NCBI GenBank assembly: GCA_963978905.1
Contig: OZ022261.1
Span: forward strand, 6,077,992-6,141,991
Direction: 5' to 3'
DNA length: 64,000 nt
Source: Trichostrongylus colubriformis
Lineage: Eukaryota; Nematoda; Chromadorea; Rhabditida; Trichostrongylidae
The position numbers were made by a program, and so were the translations under genes. Below, one piece after another: positions 28,201 through 39,636 of the stretch; within the stretch, counting starts at the first letter, position 1, and every line of letters starts with the position of its first letter. Below the pieces are notes generated by a model, which saw only the letters and a program-made list of their open reading frames with translations, ran no database searches and was not told the DNA's origin.

Positions 28201-28799
28201 ATCATATCATGCCATCGATATGCCTAATATGGAGCGGTTCTTCTTTTTTTTTTGCTCTGCTCTTTTTGCTATATGAGAGCAGAGCAAATAATTTTTGTCC
28301 CCTCACTTTTTAATGTGCTACTTTTATTCGTTTATTTATTTTTTCGTTTGTCCTAAGTGTTAGCGAAATATCTAAGAACTGTACCAATGAATGCGGGGAG
28401 AATCTCTTACTCCACAATGATTATTTCAAGTCCGCTGCCTTAAAGTTGGTTTTTTTGACTGGCCTGTTTTCTAGGTTCAGTATCTGAAAGCATTGCACTT
28501 GTTAGGTGGCGGGTCATACATAGATCAGTATGAAAGAGGAGCGGAAACGCCGGCTACAAACAGTGTTTCATAACCCACAACCCATATTTTACGATCTATG
28601 GGCATGTGCGAAACTGCTAAATCACACACCAACCCATTGTCCATATTGTTATGTAGTATTAAATCGATCAATGCCGAGATTATCCCGTTCAAGTGTGGGG
28701 GACATTCAAGTTTATTGGCTTTGTGGGCCACAAGCTGTATTTTTTCTGTGCTAGCATACTTGTAAACAAAAAGCGCTAAATAAAAACTTGGAAGCCTTA

Positions 28800-29375
28800 T
28801 ATGATATAAGAACTTATATCTCGAAAAACTCTATAAAAACTTATATTTTGATGTATACGAGGAATAGCAGCTGATTTCTGGTCTGAAAACGGAACAAACC
28901 AGTGCCTGCCCCGCTCACCGTGGGTGGAGCTTAACATGGTCCATGTGTGATCTTTGTTTCTTGTCCCATGCCTTACCCATCTCAAACTTGTTCCCATCTC
29001 CACGGATCGTTTTTTCATGTAACGTCCAAGCTCCACCCACCACTACAAACGCTCCGCCTACTGTGCCTAGGGTTCTTTCGTGAGCTCCAGAGACTCATCG
29101 CTGACCTGAATACATCTTCATCCCACATTTGGTCATACTGAAACCCAATTCACAATTTCCTATCTCAAAACGGAGCATTCCAGTGCAGGCCCCTCCCATC
29201 GTAGGCGGAGCTTAACTTGGTCCATGTGTGGTTTTTACTTCTTGTCCCATGCCCTATCCACACCACCCTTGTCCCCATCTCAACAGGTCTTTTTTCATAT
29301 AATACCTAATTTCGTGCCAGACGGAGGGACGGACGGACGGACAAACAGACGAAACGTTTTGTAGATAGTAGGGAT
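28800..29375. repeat. Dispersed repeat family H, two tandem units
   Basis: Two related units (about 28855-29025 and 29160-29375) share GGAGCTTAAC(A/T)TGGTCCATG and TTCTTGTCCCATGCC. The second ends in a GACG-rich tail (GGGACGGACGGACGGAC) and TAGTAGGGATATTAGAT. Confidence 0.65.
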
Positions 29376-29775
29376 ATTAGATATTACCCACCATTTTATT
29401 GGTGGAATTCGAGTGGTTGATCAAGCACTCCGACTAAATATCTGTCCACTCATTGTCAATCTCCCTTTCGGAGGTAGAAGGAGGTTCTGTGAAGACAGTG
29501 CCTTGTGCGTATTAGGTGTATTCGGTGCAGCGCAGTAGTTGCGCTATAAATCCCGACGTCCATCCACGTATGTATGTCATATCTGAAATTTCCCTGGAAT
29601 TTGAGAATTGGTCAGTGATTGCGTCTGGTTTTATCGTCTCAAGGTTAATTCTTTATCATTGTTGCCTGAACCCCCATCTGCCGTTTGCTACAGCGCTCCA
29701 GTCACAACTGGTCGCGGGCTCTGTGCAATCGATGCTCCTTTTCAGTTTCACCCATGCTGCTTAGATTGCTTTCCT

Positions 29776-29777
29776 AG
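29776..29777 (+). promoter_or_regulatory. Likely SL trans-splice acceptor of the antiporter gene
   Basis: TTTCCTAG ends 20 bases upstream of the ATG at 29798, with no in-frame upstream coding. In nematodes an orphan acceptor this close to the start codon usually receives the spliced leader. Confidence 0.5.
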
Positions 29778-29797
29778 CACTAGTATTTTACTGCATT

Positions 29798-32700
29798 ATG
29801 AACTTAACTGAAGAGCGCCTAGAATTCACTGCTGAATCGGCGTCGGAAAGAGGACGGATATGGAAGTTGCCAGCATTGTATACAGTAGAGGTAGTTTGGA
29901 AAATCACTTTCACTATTACTTCTTCGTACTTGTGTGAGTTATTTTTCAGATTTCAAGCTGTTGCGCTTATCTTGTATTTATCGTTTTTGCGTTTGTCACT
30001 GTCAGCGCTGTCATGGAGTCTTCAATAAAAAACGATTCTCTTCATGAAACGATTTTTCTCACACCTAATGATTACGCTGTCTCAGTGTATACGTTACTTG
30101 TTATTGTATGCCTCGGAGTCGTCATCGGTTATCTTACACAACTCTGCCGTCTTCCAAGTCTTCTAGGTATCACCTTACTCCTCTTTTTCGTTTTACCGTT
30201 ATTTTAGTTAAAACGATTATAATATGTGAAAGGCAGTTCTTAGACACGAGTTCTGTAGTATTGCAGATTAGCCAGTCCACCGCTCGTACGAGCTAATCAG
30301 CTGATTAATTTGAGTGCTTTAATGAGTAGCTATCAGTGCTAAGGAAAGGAACCGCTGGGTCTCGTTTATATGTGCGGATTACATGACCACCGTTCCACGT
30401 ATGCTCTCCGAGCGGCAAGAACGATTATTCAGGACGGTCACCCGTTTCCCTGACGTCTCCCTGACGTCACCCTGACGTCAAAGAGAATGTAATTTGGGAG
30501 AGTCCCAGACGGCTACAGGACGCGCTCCTCCCATCAAAAGGCTCCTCCCCCGAAGTGCTTAGGCAAATCTGGGAGAGCCCCAGACGGCTAGAGCAACGGG
30601 AATCGGGTGACCGTCCTGTATAATCACTCTTGACTCCGAGCGCTTTCTACATACATACGAACCCAAAGTCTTATTGAGCCTAGTTGTCAGTGTACAACGG
30701 GTATTGAATCTGGGCATCAATTTATAGTTGAGACAAGCACCTTTGTCCCTTCTTCAGCCTATATGGCCGCGTTCATACTTTGCGCCGGTGGGGCGTTGCT
30801 GCGTTCCCAGGCAGCGAGGCATAGTGGCACAGGGGAGGTGCACAGACGATGCAGGCAACAAGAGAGGGTGGCGCAGACGAGGCACAGAAACAAGCAGCCA
30901 TGCCCTGTCGTCGGCGCCGTAAAGTGTGAACGCCGCAACGAGTTCTTGGGCTGACAATCATCTCCTCTTCCACCTGGAAAGTGTGTTTGTTTTGTATTCG
31001 CTATAGCAGGTCGCGCTTGATATATTGTCAGTGTGTAACTGCTGCTTTCTTTCTTTTTCAAAGTTATCACCACTGTTTTGACCCGCTTCAGGTATGCTGG
31101 TAGTAGGCATAGCTCTGAGAAATACTCCAGAAATCGGCGGATCGTTGTTTGTTGTTAAAGAATGGAGTGTTGTACTGAGAAGAGTCGCTTTTATTGTAAT
31201 TTTACTTCGTGGTGGTCTTTCGCTTGATGCGGGTGCGATTCGGCGGCTAAAGGTTGTTATTTACTTGTGATTCATTTCTATACATTTATACATATACGTC
31301 AAATCACTGCTTTTCTTATATTGTGTTTAGGGTGCTTGCCTCCGCCTGTCATTGATTCCTTGCACAGTAGAAATTATTGTTGTGGCCGTTATGGCTAAAT
31401 TAGTTTTTGGCATGGATTTTATATTTGGTGTACTACTTGGGTAAGTTATATTGTTTAACATTTTGTTCCTGTTTTGTGCAATCAGTTGTTTTCTTCTACG
31501 TGGTAGCCAGCCTGCTCGCTTACCTGTAGTATAGAGCTTGGTCGAGGAATCCTCGAAAGAGAGTCGCATTTGATCGTTGGATATTGATTGTAAGTGTATG
31601 GTGTTTCGGAAAAGGGATAGTGCCAGGGTCAGCGACAACAAAGAAGAGGTAAAGGTCGTTAGTAGGTCAGGTTTCATTCAAAAAATGATTGGTCAAACAA
31701 CGATTATCGCTAGAACTTGGTCTACGGCCTGCAAGGATTTGGGCGCAGAACACGAATGTGGCCTCCCTTTTTGGCGTTGGCACCCATTTGACGCAACACT
31801 TTTCACCAAATGCATTCAAAACTTCTATACAGAAGTATTCCTTGGTTGGAATTTGAGACCAAAATGAATGTCTTGTATTTGTGGTAAATGATAACTGTGC
31901 GTTGTGATTATGCGACTATGAACTAGAATTGCTATCTAGAATTGTGCCTTTGCTGTTGAATGTTTCCAACTCCAACAAAAAGATCGAAATGATTCAGTAA
32001 TAACTGGGAGGTGTAACGCTATTCCATTACCATACATTGCTGTGCTGTTGACTGTGGTGATTTATATGGTGATTCAGTAAAATGAATGCATTCATTCCAG
32101 CGCTGTGCTAGGCGCCGTTTCGCCTGCTGTCGTAATCCCTGCACTGCTGGATGCCTCAAAAGCAGGTAGTTCAATGGTGTTGATGCGTTGTCATAGGGTT
32201 GTGCTACATTCGTACTTTTGGAGGTTACGGCGTTCGAGCAGGAGTACCTTCTCTAGTCATTGCTGCTGCTAGTCTCGATGATGTGTATGCGATTACCGTT
32301 TTCAGTCTCGCAGTGTCCTTGCTGTTTCCTTCAGGTATCATATATCATAAGTTATTATTTTGCTATTGAGTTTTAAAGTAATGGTGGTAGCACCGTAAAT
32401 GCGGACAACGGAAATGTTGCCACTTTTGTTTAATGAACATCCGTTAATTGACGATGACTGTCCTTGTACTGTTCACATTTTGCATCTATTGATTGCTTCA
32501 GCGATGTTATTTGAGGAAGCAGCAGGTTGATGACCATTCTTGCTGCTCCGGCCGAGGTCTTCGCTGGCATATTCTTCGGTTCCGCTATGGGTACATTTAC
32601 TGATAGCTTTCCTTCTTTCATTTTGCCTTTCCTTAGATTTTGGAAGTCCAACAGTTTAGGTTTTCTGCTTCATGTCCTCCCTCGGAATGAAGTGAAGAAC

Positions 32701-34165
32701 GTACACTTAATCCGTCTTTCGGTTTTGTTCACATTTTCCACCGCTATTCTTTTTACCACGATAAGGCTTAACGTGGACGGTGCAGGTGCTATAGCAGTTC
32801 TAGTGTCTGCATTTGTTGGTGGACATGCGTGGAAGAAAGAGGTATTCTGCAAAACTCTTTTTCACTGTCTGTAGCGTTGCTCTTATGTTTTGAATTCATA
32901 GGGTCCCCTTCCTGAGGAGGATCATCTTGCCAATCTTTGGCACCTCGCCTTTCAACCGCTTTTGTTTGGTCTTATTGGATTCGAACTTAGTTTCGAAATG
33001 GTGAGTAGCAAGTGTTGCAATCATAGCTTCATTTTGTTCTTTGCATTTATCATTTATCAATAGTGATAAAAACGACTTTATCGATGAAACGTTATTTTCC
33101 ACAATTTTTTACATTTTTTTTTTTTGGTTTCGCTCTTCATCACCAAATCATTGTTTAGGTGCGATCAGATACTGTTCTCTGTGGATGTTTGCTGCTCGTA
33201 TTGGGGTTACTGTTTCGGTTTTTCGCTTCTTTTTTGGCCGTATTTGGGACTTCTTTCACGACGCGTGAACGTCTGTTTGTGGCGGTGGCCTGGATGCCGA
33301 AGGCGACTGTGCAGGTAACGTTTATAGTGCTGTCGCTCAGGTGGTGTACCCTAATCCTTGACCCGTAGCTTATCTTCTGAGAAATAATCTTCTTTTCATT
33401 TGCATTGCAATGGGTTGGGAATGTGGATAGTGAATGATTGGAGTAACTGCGCTGAACTGTTCTTCCTCACGGACCAGTTTATGCCTTTCCGTCCCTAGTG
33501 TGGTGGCTTCTACGGCTGTTCGTTGCGTGTTTCGATTGTATTCTTTACAATATACAGTTTTTAGGCCCTTATTATAGAAATAGGTCGCCGTTTTTTATAT
33601 CGAATATTTTCGCGCTCCTTCCATAATATCCTCGGTGGCAGTTTAGATTGTTTGAGTTGCGCTTAGTAAAGAAGAAGCCGCTCTTCTCTTACCCACGGAC
33701 CCTACCCTTATTCTAGCCGTGCTTTGGGCAGTCACATCCATGATTCTGAAGTGAAGCTGATGTAGGGTAGGAATGAGATGAATAGAAGATGCATGAGAGC
33801 ATTTAGAAATGCTGTAGTTTGAGATGAAAACATAAAGTGCAGCTTGCCGTGTGCCGTCATGTACTTCTTATAGTTCTTTCAAACACGTAATTCAGGCGGC
33901 TTTGGCTCCGGTGGTCATGGACATGGCTAGATCGAAAAGCGGGGTTGAACCCAGTTATGTCGACAACGGTATCGTGATTTTTACCATAGCGGTGCTGAGT
34001 ATTTTGATAACGGCTCCAGTTGGTGCTTTCTTGATTCGTCTGGCGACACCTGTGCTCCTCACGAAGGATGGGAATAGCCCTAAAGAGGTAGTGCTCCTCG
34101 CGAAAAGTGAAACTAGCACTAAACAGGCTACTGGAGATGTAGATGAAACCACTACGTTTTCTTAG
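29798..34165 (+). CDS. SLC9B: SLC9B-type (NHA) Na+/H+ antiporter, 11 exons
   Basis: Multi-pass membrane cation/proton antiporter of the CPA2 family, exchanging Na+ or Li+ for protons at the plasma or organelle membrane (family knowledge). I read exons 29798-29890, 29950-30166, 31092-31252, 31331-31440, 32101-32165, 32224-32334, 32516-32590, 32660-32841, 32902-33000, 33159-33314 and 33896-34165; all phases agree and give 512 aa, close to human NHA2. Visible family signatures: PSLLGMLVVGIALRN (about 99-113), LGAVSPAVVIPALL (about 197-210), the ion-binding Asp pair in AAASLDDVYAI (D234-D235), FQPLLFGLIG (about 354-363), a conserved membrane Arg (R391), AWMPKATVQ (415-423) and SILITAPVGAFLI near the C-terminus. 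Intron 1 is 59 bases; intron 7 is 69 bases and in frame, so it could be mistaken for coding. Introns 2 and 4 are long; intron 2 holds two MITEs. The start at 29798 follows an SL-type acceptor by 20 bases. The exact acceptor of exon 7 (TTTGAG) is the least certain boundary. Confidence 0.93.
30408..30640. mobile_element. Palindromic MITE in antiporter intron 2
   Basis: Inverted ends GATTATTCAGGACGGTCACC (left) and GGTGACCGTCCTGTATAATC (right). The interior has three copies of CCCTGACGTC in a row; two of them form TGACGTCA, the CREB consensus. Paired GGGAGAG(T/C)CCCAGACGGCTA units also occur inside. Confidence 0.7.
30765..30936. mobile_element. MITE family C copy in antiporter intron 2
   Basis: Inverted ends GGCCGCGTTCATACTTTGCG and the complement of CGCCGTAAAGTGTGAACGCC. 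Related copies lie at 22657-22828, 44071-44226 and 19735-19872, with a fragment near 41450-41475. Confidence 0.7.
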
Positions 34166-34536
34166 TAGCGTTAAGTAAGGTAATGAAGCCGATTACCGTA
34201 CCGTAGCAGTTTAGGCAAGTTGCTTTGTGGACTTTGTAACTATAGTTTAGAGAAATTGTTGCGACTGTGTGATTTACTTTACTCAGTAGGAAGACAGGTT
34301 GTCTTTGAAAACTGATGCTTTTCTAGTTCGACTTGATCTCGGTATGATTGAAACTTACTTTTTGAGCTTTGAGATTGCTTTGTTGATTCTATTTAATTGA
34401 TATTTTTGATTTGAGCTTTTTCTGTCTAAAGTTCTCACGATAATCCTTTCCTATCGCGCTCCCCATTCTGATGCGGGTTTGCGGCTCTATCTTTATTTCC
34501 TTTTGTAACTACCGTGCCATAGTTATTTGCTCAGTT

Positions 34537-34542
34537 AATAAA
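34537..34542 (+). promoter_or_regulatory. Poly(A) signal AATAAA of the antiporter gene
   Basis: AATAAA lies 372 bases after the antiporter stop and 112 bases before the first base of the isomerase mRNA. This position fits the 3' end of the first cistron of a nematode operon. Confidence 0.6.
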
Positions 34543-34641
34543 TGCGTCTTTGCTATTTTAGCTCTACTCTTTCGTTATGGTATGACCAGAAGGTACTCAT
34601 GATATTGATTGATTGTGATTACGTTTTGCTTCCCTCTTTTC

Positions 34642-34643
34642 AG
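34642..34643 (+). promoter_or_regulatory. Likely SL (SL2-type) acceptor of the isomerase gene
   Basis: CCCTCTTTTCAG ends 10 bases before the isomerase ATG. The mRNA body would start TC followed directly by a two-codon uORF. The distance from the upstream poly(A) signal is typical for SL2 trans-splicing within operons. Confidence 0.6.
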
Positions 34644-34645
34644 TC

Positions 34646-34654
34646 ATGAAATAA
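34646..34654 (+). promoter_or_regulatory. Two-codon uORF overlapping the isomerase start
   Basis: ATG AAA TAA is followed by the isomerase ATG sharing the last A of the stop codon (TAATG). If mRNAs start at the acceptor at 34643, every isomerase mRNA carries this minimal uORF. Confidence 0.5.
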
Positions 34655-37600
34655 TGTATAAGCTCATCTGTGCAGTTCAAACATATGACTGGGGTAAAAA
34701 AGGCAATCAAAGTGCCGTGGCTGCACTGGTTAAAGAAGGACACCATGCCAGTTACGTGGATGATAACAAACCATATGCGGAGGTGTGTCGATTGATTCAG
34801 TTTTGAATTTTCCATTAGTTTGTTTAGAGCTATTTTGATGTTGTTTGTCTTTTTCTACGATTTCGTGTCAGTTGGTAAATTGTCGGCTCTACTTGAAGTG
34901 GTTCATTGTACTGGTCCGAAGAGTAACTTTATTTGGTGGTAACTTCACGAGAGGAGTTGAACACTTTGTAGAATATGTTGTTTCTTATAAAAAACGTGTT
35001 TGCATGGTAAATCGGGGGAAATGTGAGTGAGAGTGTGATCTTGCGAAGGCATGTCAGTGTTTAACCTTTAACACGTTTGACACGTCAGGGTGCATGGGTC
35101 TTTAAGATTCTATATATGCCCATCCCCTTCCCTCTTTTAGAGCACCCTCTGCTTTTACGATGTGGCTTATGGATGTTTTATGATAGGTAAACATGTTTTG
35201 GGAAAGTGCGCTTTTCCTTTTTCCTCGTGTGGTCCTAGATGGATGGTGTTCCGCTGCGCATAAGCGCGCGACTTATGATAGGGGGATGGAGATTTGGAAG
35301 TGAATAGTTATGACAAGATTAAGGTTATTGATGAGTTTTGACGATTTGAAGGGCGAATGGTATATTGAGTTCCCCTTTAGAAGCGCCGCATAGGGGCAAG
35401 GAATTAAGAAGTATTCGGAAAGACTACTGCCTGTAAACAACATTCGAGCTCAAATGAGATCATGTGTAGCGAAACTCGCGTTGAAAAATGCACATTTGGG
35501 GCGCCATTGCGATCCAAGCGCGTTTCAACTTGGCTGCACGTTCCAGAGAGAATAAGCGAAGTAATGTCAAAAAATACCGTATTGATAGAAAATATCCATT
35601 GATTCACACTGCATCTTGGTAAGGCGTCGTTGTGCAGTAGCCGAACTACAAGTGAGTGTCGTAAGCCAAAATTGCCCCACCCGGTGTTTTCAATTTTCGT
35701 TGCTTCGGACAACATTACTGGGCTTTGAAACCTCGGGCGTCAGTGTAGACTTCTGCTTCTCTTGCGACGTTGGAGTATTATCCTCGAAAAAGTGTCTTTT
35801 GGTGGCTTTTTCATTCTGTGCCTCTCTAGCTTTTGATTCTACTTTGAGACAGTGGTGGAGCTTCGCTTCTGAAGCATAGTCACCTTCTTCATGCATCAGA
35901 AAGAGGACTCTTGCGCAGAGAAGGCAATAGTCTCATCTCGTAACGTACGTTGGAAGCGGCTTCAAAAGTCAGTATTGAACGGGTAGGGCTATGTCTTGCT
36001 ACTTCTCTCAAACCTCGCTCCATGTGGCAGTTATCGTTTTGGTATCCTCATGATTTTTCCCGCGCAAAGGGTGGGAATCTGGAACGGGAGTCCTCATTTT
36101 TTATGAAGATGGACGCCGCACATCTGAACCTGCGGAACTGGAAATATGGCGGGTCGTTGGATGTACAGCCCATTTCGCTGCGATTGATTGGGCGTGGCCT
36201 ACGGACTTGGGTGAGAGTGTATCAAACTCTTTCACCCCGCCACACTCACTCTCGCTACCGACCCAATTCCGCAGGCCACGCCCAATCAAGCGCTGCGAAA
36301 TGGACTGTGTGAAAAAGATTGTAATGAGGGACGTAGAACTTATCATTGTGGTTGTTATAAATGAGTGTTATATACAAAAGCTCAGCATAATCCCTGAGCG
36401 TACTTTGCACTACGCACAGCGACAGCGTTGTACAGTCAACCCCGTGCTGAACGCGATTCGACCCTATCTCAAGTGTGGGTTGGATTTATTAAAACGAACT
36501 AATTACAATATCTGCTGTATAACTTTTGTGGATGCATATGTAGAAATGGCAAGCTGAGCTTCAAAACATGTTAGTACAGCTGCACACCTAATGTTATCCC
36601 CAGAAGGAGCTTCGAGTACTGCCCTTCATTTTTCGAGTGTTTCTTGGTGTAGTCTCAGATGGTCATTCTTGATGCCAGTCTTGCTGACAGCAACCTGGAC
36701 AAAAGTTTTCGATTCTCGTGATTAGATAACGTTTCAGTTCTGGATGGGTGTGCATAAAAATGGACCAGCAAAACTTGTAGACACATCTGAATATCTCTCG
36801 ACTCGCATAGAGAATCACCCAGAAGTGGTTGGAAAACATGAGCAAGGTCAGCATGCATAATGCTGAACTATTGATATTACTCCTCATTACTTTACTCTGT
36901 ATAGGTACTCTTCAGTTCCTCTTCAAAGTTTTATCTGTGGGTAAATCACTGTCAGTGCAGAGTCATCCCACAAAGGTTTGGTTTTTTGCATTAACATTGT
37001 TCTCGTGAAGGTTGATATTCATTGTTTATATTAATGCTGAACCTCCTTTCAGGAAGAAGCAGCTTTGTTGCATGCAAAAGATCCTGCTCATTATCCGGAC
37101 CCTAATCACAAACCAGAGATGGCGATTGCACTTACGAATTTTGAACTTTTGTGTGGTTTCCGTCCACCACGAGAAATTTATGAAAATCTGAAAGGTGAAT
37201 TTTCGGTCGAGTATGTCCGATAATGCTTCCTGACATTTTGATGGCACCCATCCTAGCACGTATAAACCTTCCCCTCTGTTTTCCGGTGGCACCATGTTGC
37301 GAGAGGTATTGTTCCGCCTGAATTCCCCAGCAAACCACGATTTTCGAGCACTTATTCCTGTTTCATTAAATTTTTTGTGTGAAACTGCATACTGTTTCGC
37401 AGTGATCGAATACGTCATGTTTATATGGGGAGAGGAAGCAATCTTCCACGGATGATGTTTCAGGATCAGTGAGGTCTTTGAGGTCGTGTTGTCTTGAGTC
37501 CCTTCCCACTTTCGTGAACACCACTCATTACTCTCACATCTACTTCTAACCACTTTACTTTTGCAGGTTGTCCCGAGATTCTGGAACTTATCGCTAACTG

Positions 37601-39609
37601 TGAAAACTTGGAGAGACTCTTAGACAGCAACGAAGCAGTAGCTAAACAAACTCTGAAAAATGTGTTTACAAAGGTTTGGTCATCTTCGCCAGAAGCGATA
37701 GCCAAGGCCCTGCAGGCGTTTGTAGCTCGCATATCGAAAGGTCGGTTTCAACGTATATCTCGAGCTTTGGTAATCTATGAAGTGCATTTAGTTTCTATAT
37801 GTTCTTTCGAATGCAAATGTTTGATTATTCAGACTTTGTTTCAGACCCGAAAAACACTTTGGACGAGCTGATCATAAGGCTTGACAAAGAGTATCCTGGC
37901 GGTTAGTATGCTTTTTTATAATTCAAACTTTTATTGGTCCATGGCCCGGTTTCCATTGTCAGAAGATGTTCTTGGACTAGAGTTTCAGGTGATGTTGGTG
38001 TGTTTGCGCCTCTCCTTCTGAATCATTTCACGCTGAAACCTGGAGAAGCGACATTCCTCGGACCGAATCAGCCACATGCTTATCTGTCTGGAGGTTGGTG
38101 ACGAACTACTGGCTCTTTCCAATTGTATAATTTCATTTTGTGGTGAACGAGAGCTTGAGTCGCTTGAGCACATACATCTTGGACGAAACTTCCGTTATAG
38201 CTTCAGAATAACGACTATTATACACAATATTTCGAATTCACATTACATGACAATTCATGATTGACAGTTTACTATTTACAGTTTGACTCTCTGCTGGAGC
38301 ATGAGCAGGGTACACTGGGAGTCGAGATTTTTCGACAGGGGGGGGGTCGTATTTGACCGCACAGAAGGGGGCAGGTGTGCCTGCAGAGGTCTGCGAAAAG
38401 CGTCGTATGAGGAAATGTGACTAAATATCTTTTTGCTTTGAGTAAGAATACACAGCAGTAAAACGCATTGCGACTATACAACCCGGCAACAGTTACTGGT
38501 ATTGCGATGGCTTAAAAAAGTAGGAGTCGTATTTGGTGCCGGTAGAGGAGGGAGAGCTCGTACTGAAGTGGCTATTTTCCTCGACACCTGGGAGTGCCTC
38601 CCCGTACGCTCTTCCTGCTAAAATTCTCCACGGACTGTTTTCCTAATGCTAATTCTTGATTTTTGCTTCCTGAATTTCGAGCTTCCAGATTGTGTGGAAT
38701 GCATGGCGTGCTCGGACAATACAATTCGAGCTGGACTGACGCCAAAATTCAAAGATATCAAGACATTATGTGCTAATTTAACATACGCAATGAGCGGGCC
38801 TCCTTTATTTCCTCACAAGGACTTATCACCTGGCGTCAGACTCTACGCGCCACCGGTGCCGGAATTTGCCGTGCAAGCTATTGAGGTATAATTCAGTTCG
38901 GTCTTCTCATCCTCTTATTTCAAAATATTTTTGCTACAAGAATAAATTGAAGACCCCGGTAGGAGTAATTATGGCCTATAGATGTGCCGAAAGTAAAATG
39001 GAGGTGTTATTAGTGTGACAGTAGGAGCAACGATAAAGACCCGAAGTGTAGTATCCCTTTCGCTGTCGATGGCGTGCTTCAAGCCGTCACTGAAAGGATG
39101 ATGCAGGGAGCGAGAGCAGCTAAGCCGGCCATCCGCAAACGTTGTGCTATCCTTCTACAGCTATTCGGCTGCCGTAAGCTATATTCTAGAAACACAGGCA
39201 GGTCTCACATCACCCCAATGAAGCCCCTAACGAGCCCCTTTTCAACGCGAGTTTCTGCACCAGTTATCTTTTTGCAACGCCATCCCATTCACAGAGCACA
39301 TGTTTTCTCAGTTCAAGTTTCTCTCACTACTCCTAATGGTGTCTCTAGAGAGTCTCAAAAAAATGCTGATTGCTGATGCTTCTCTCTTTTTACGAGTAAT
39401 TTCAGGCTAAGGCTACGAAATTCACTACGGAATCGGCAAGTTCTATAGTCATTGTGATCAATGGCAGCGCTTGTTTCAAAGCCGGTTCTCTTGACCTACA
39501 TGTGCACCGCGGAGACGTCATTTTCTTTTCAGCAGCATGTTCCGATGTTCATATTGTAAATCCGACATCCGATTTTATCAGCTATCGTGCATATACACCT
39601 AGGCCCTGA
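34654..39609 (+). CDS. MPI: Mannose-6-phosphate isomerase (phosphomannose isomerase), 9 exons
   Basis: Cytosolic zinc enzyme interconverting fructose-6-phosphate and mannose-6-phosphate, the entry to GDP-mannose and glycosylation. Exons 34654-34782, 36738-36846, 36905-36975, 37053-37194, 37567-37740, 37845-37901, 37989-38093, 38689-38885 and 39406-39609 join in phase to 395 aa, a normal type I length. Seen: [15 protein letters not shown] near the N-terminus, [10 protein letters not shown], the zinc ligands Q98 and H100 (SVQSHPTK), E125 (HKPEMAIAL) and H257 (NQPHAYLSG), then the signature [20 protein letters not shown] with catalytic Arg at 276. The C-terminal cupin-like domain ends at YTPRP. 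The start is the first ATG that opens into the domain; a two-codon uORF overlaps it by one base. Intron 1 is almost 2 kb and carries a dispersed repeat and a palindromic MITE; others are short. Second gene of a likely operon with the antiporter. Confidence 0.95.
35015..35607. repeat. Dispersed repeat family G, copy 2 (isomerase intron 1)
   Basis: Second copy of the family seen at 20026-20608, inserted in the first isomerase intron. The region just after it (35630-35690) has a fragment of family F (GTAAGCCAAAATTGCC). Confidence 0.8.
36166..36308. mobile_element. Palindromic MITE family D, copy 1 (isomerase intron 1)
   Basis: CCATTTCGCTGCGATTGATT and its near complement AATCAAGCGCTGCGAAATGG bound a hairpin with GGCGTGGCCTACGGACTTGG and its complement inside. 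Confidence 0.75.
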
Positions 39610-39630
39610 CTGTTTTGATAGCTTTATAAT

Positions 39631-39636
39631 ATTAAA
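39631..39636 (+). promoter_or_regulatory. Candidate poly(A) signal ATTAAA of the isomerase gene
   Basis: The common variant ATTAAA lies 22 bases after the isomerase stop. A canonical AATAAA occurs only at 40356-40361, beyond a MITE at 39970-40150. Confidence 0.4.

Noticed and set aside
32591..32659. Continuous reading through this segment in the antiporter
   Set aside because: It is open and in frame, but family alignment (SAMG joining FLLHV) and good splice sites show it is a 69-base intron.
37026..37553. 175-codon minus-strand open frame
   Set aside because: It is antisense to isomerase exon 4 and its flanking introns; the plus strand has the conserved enzyme sequence.
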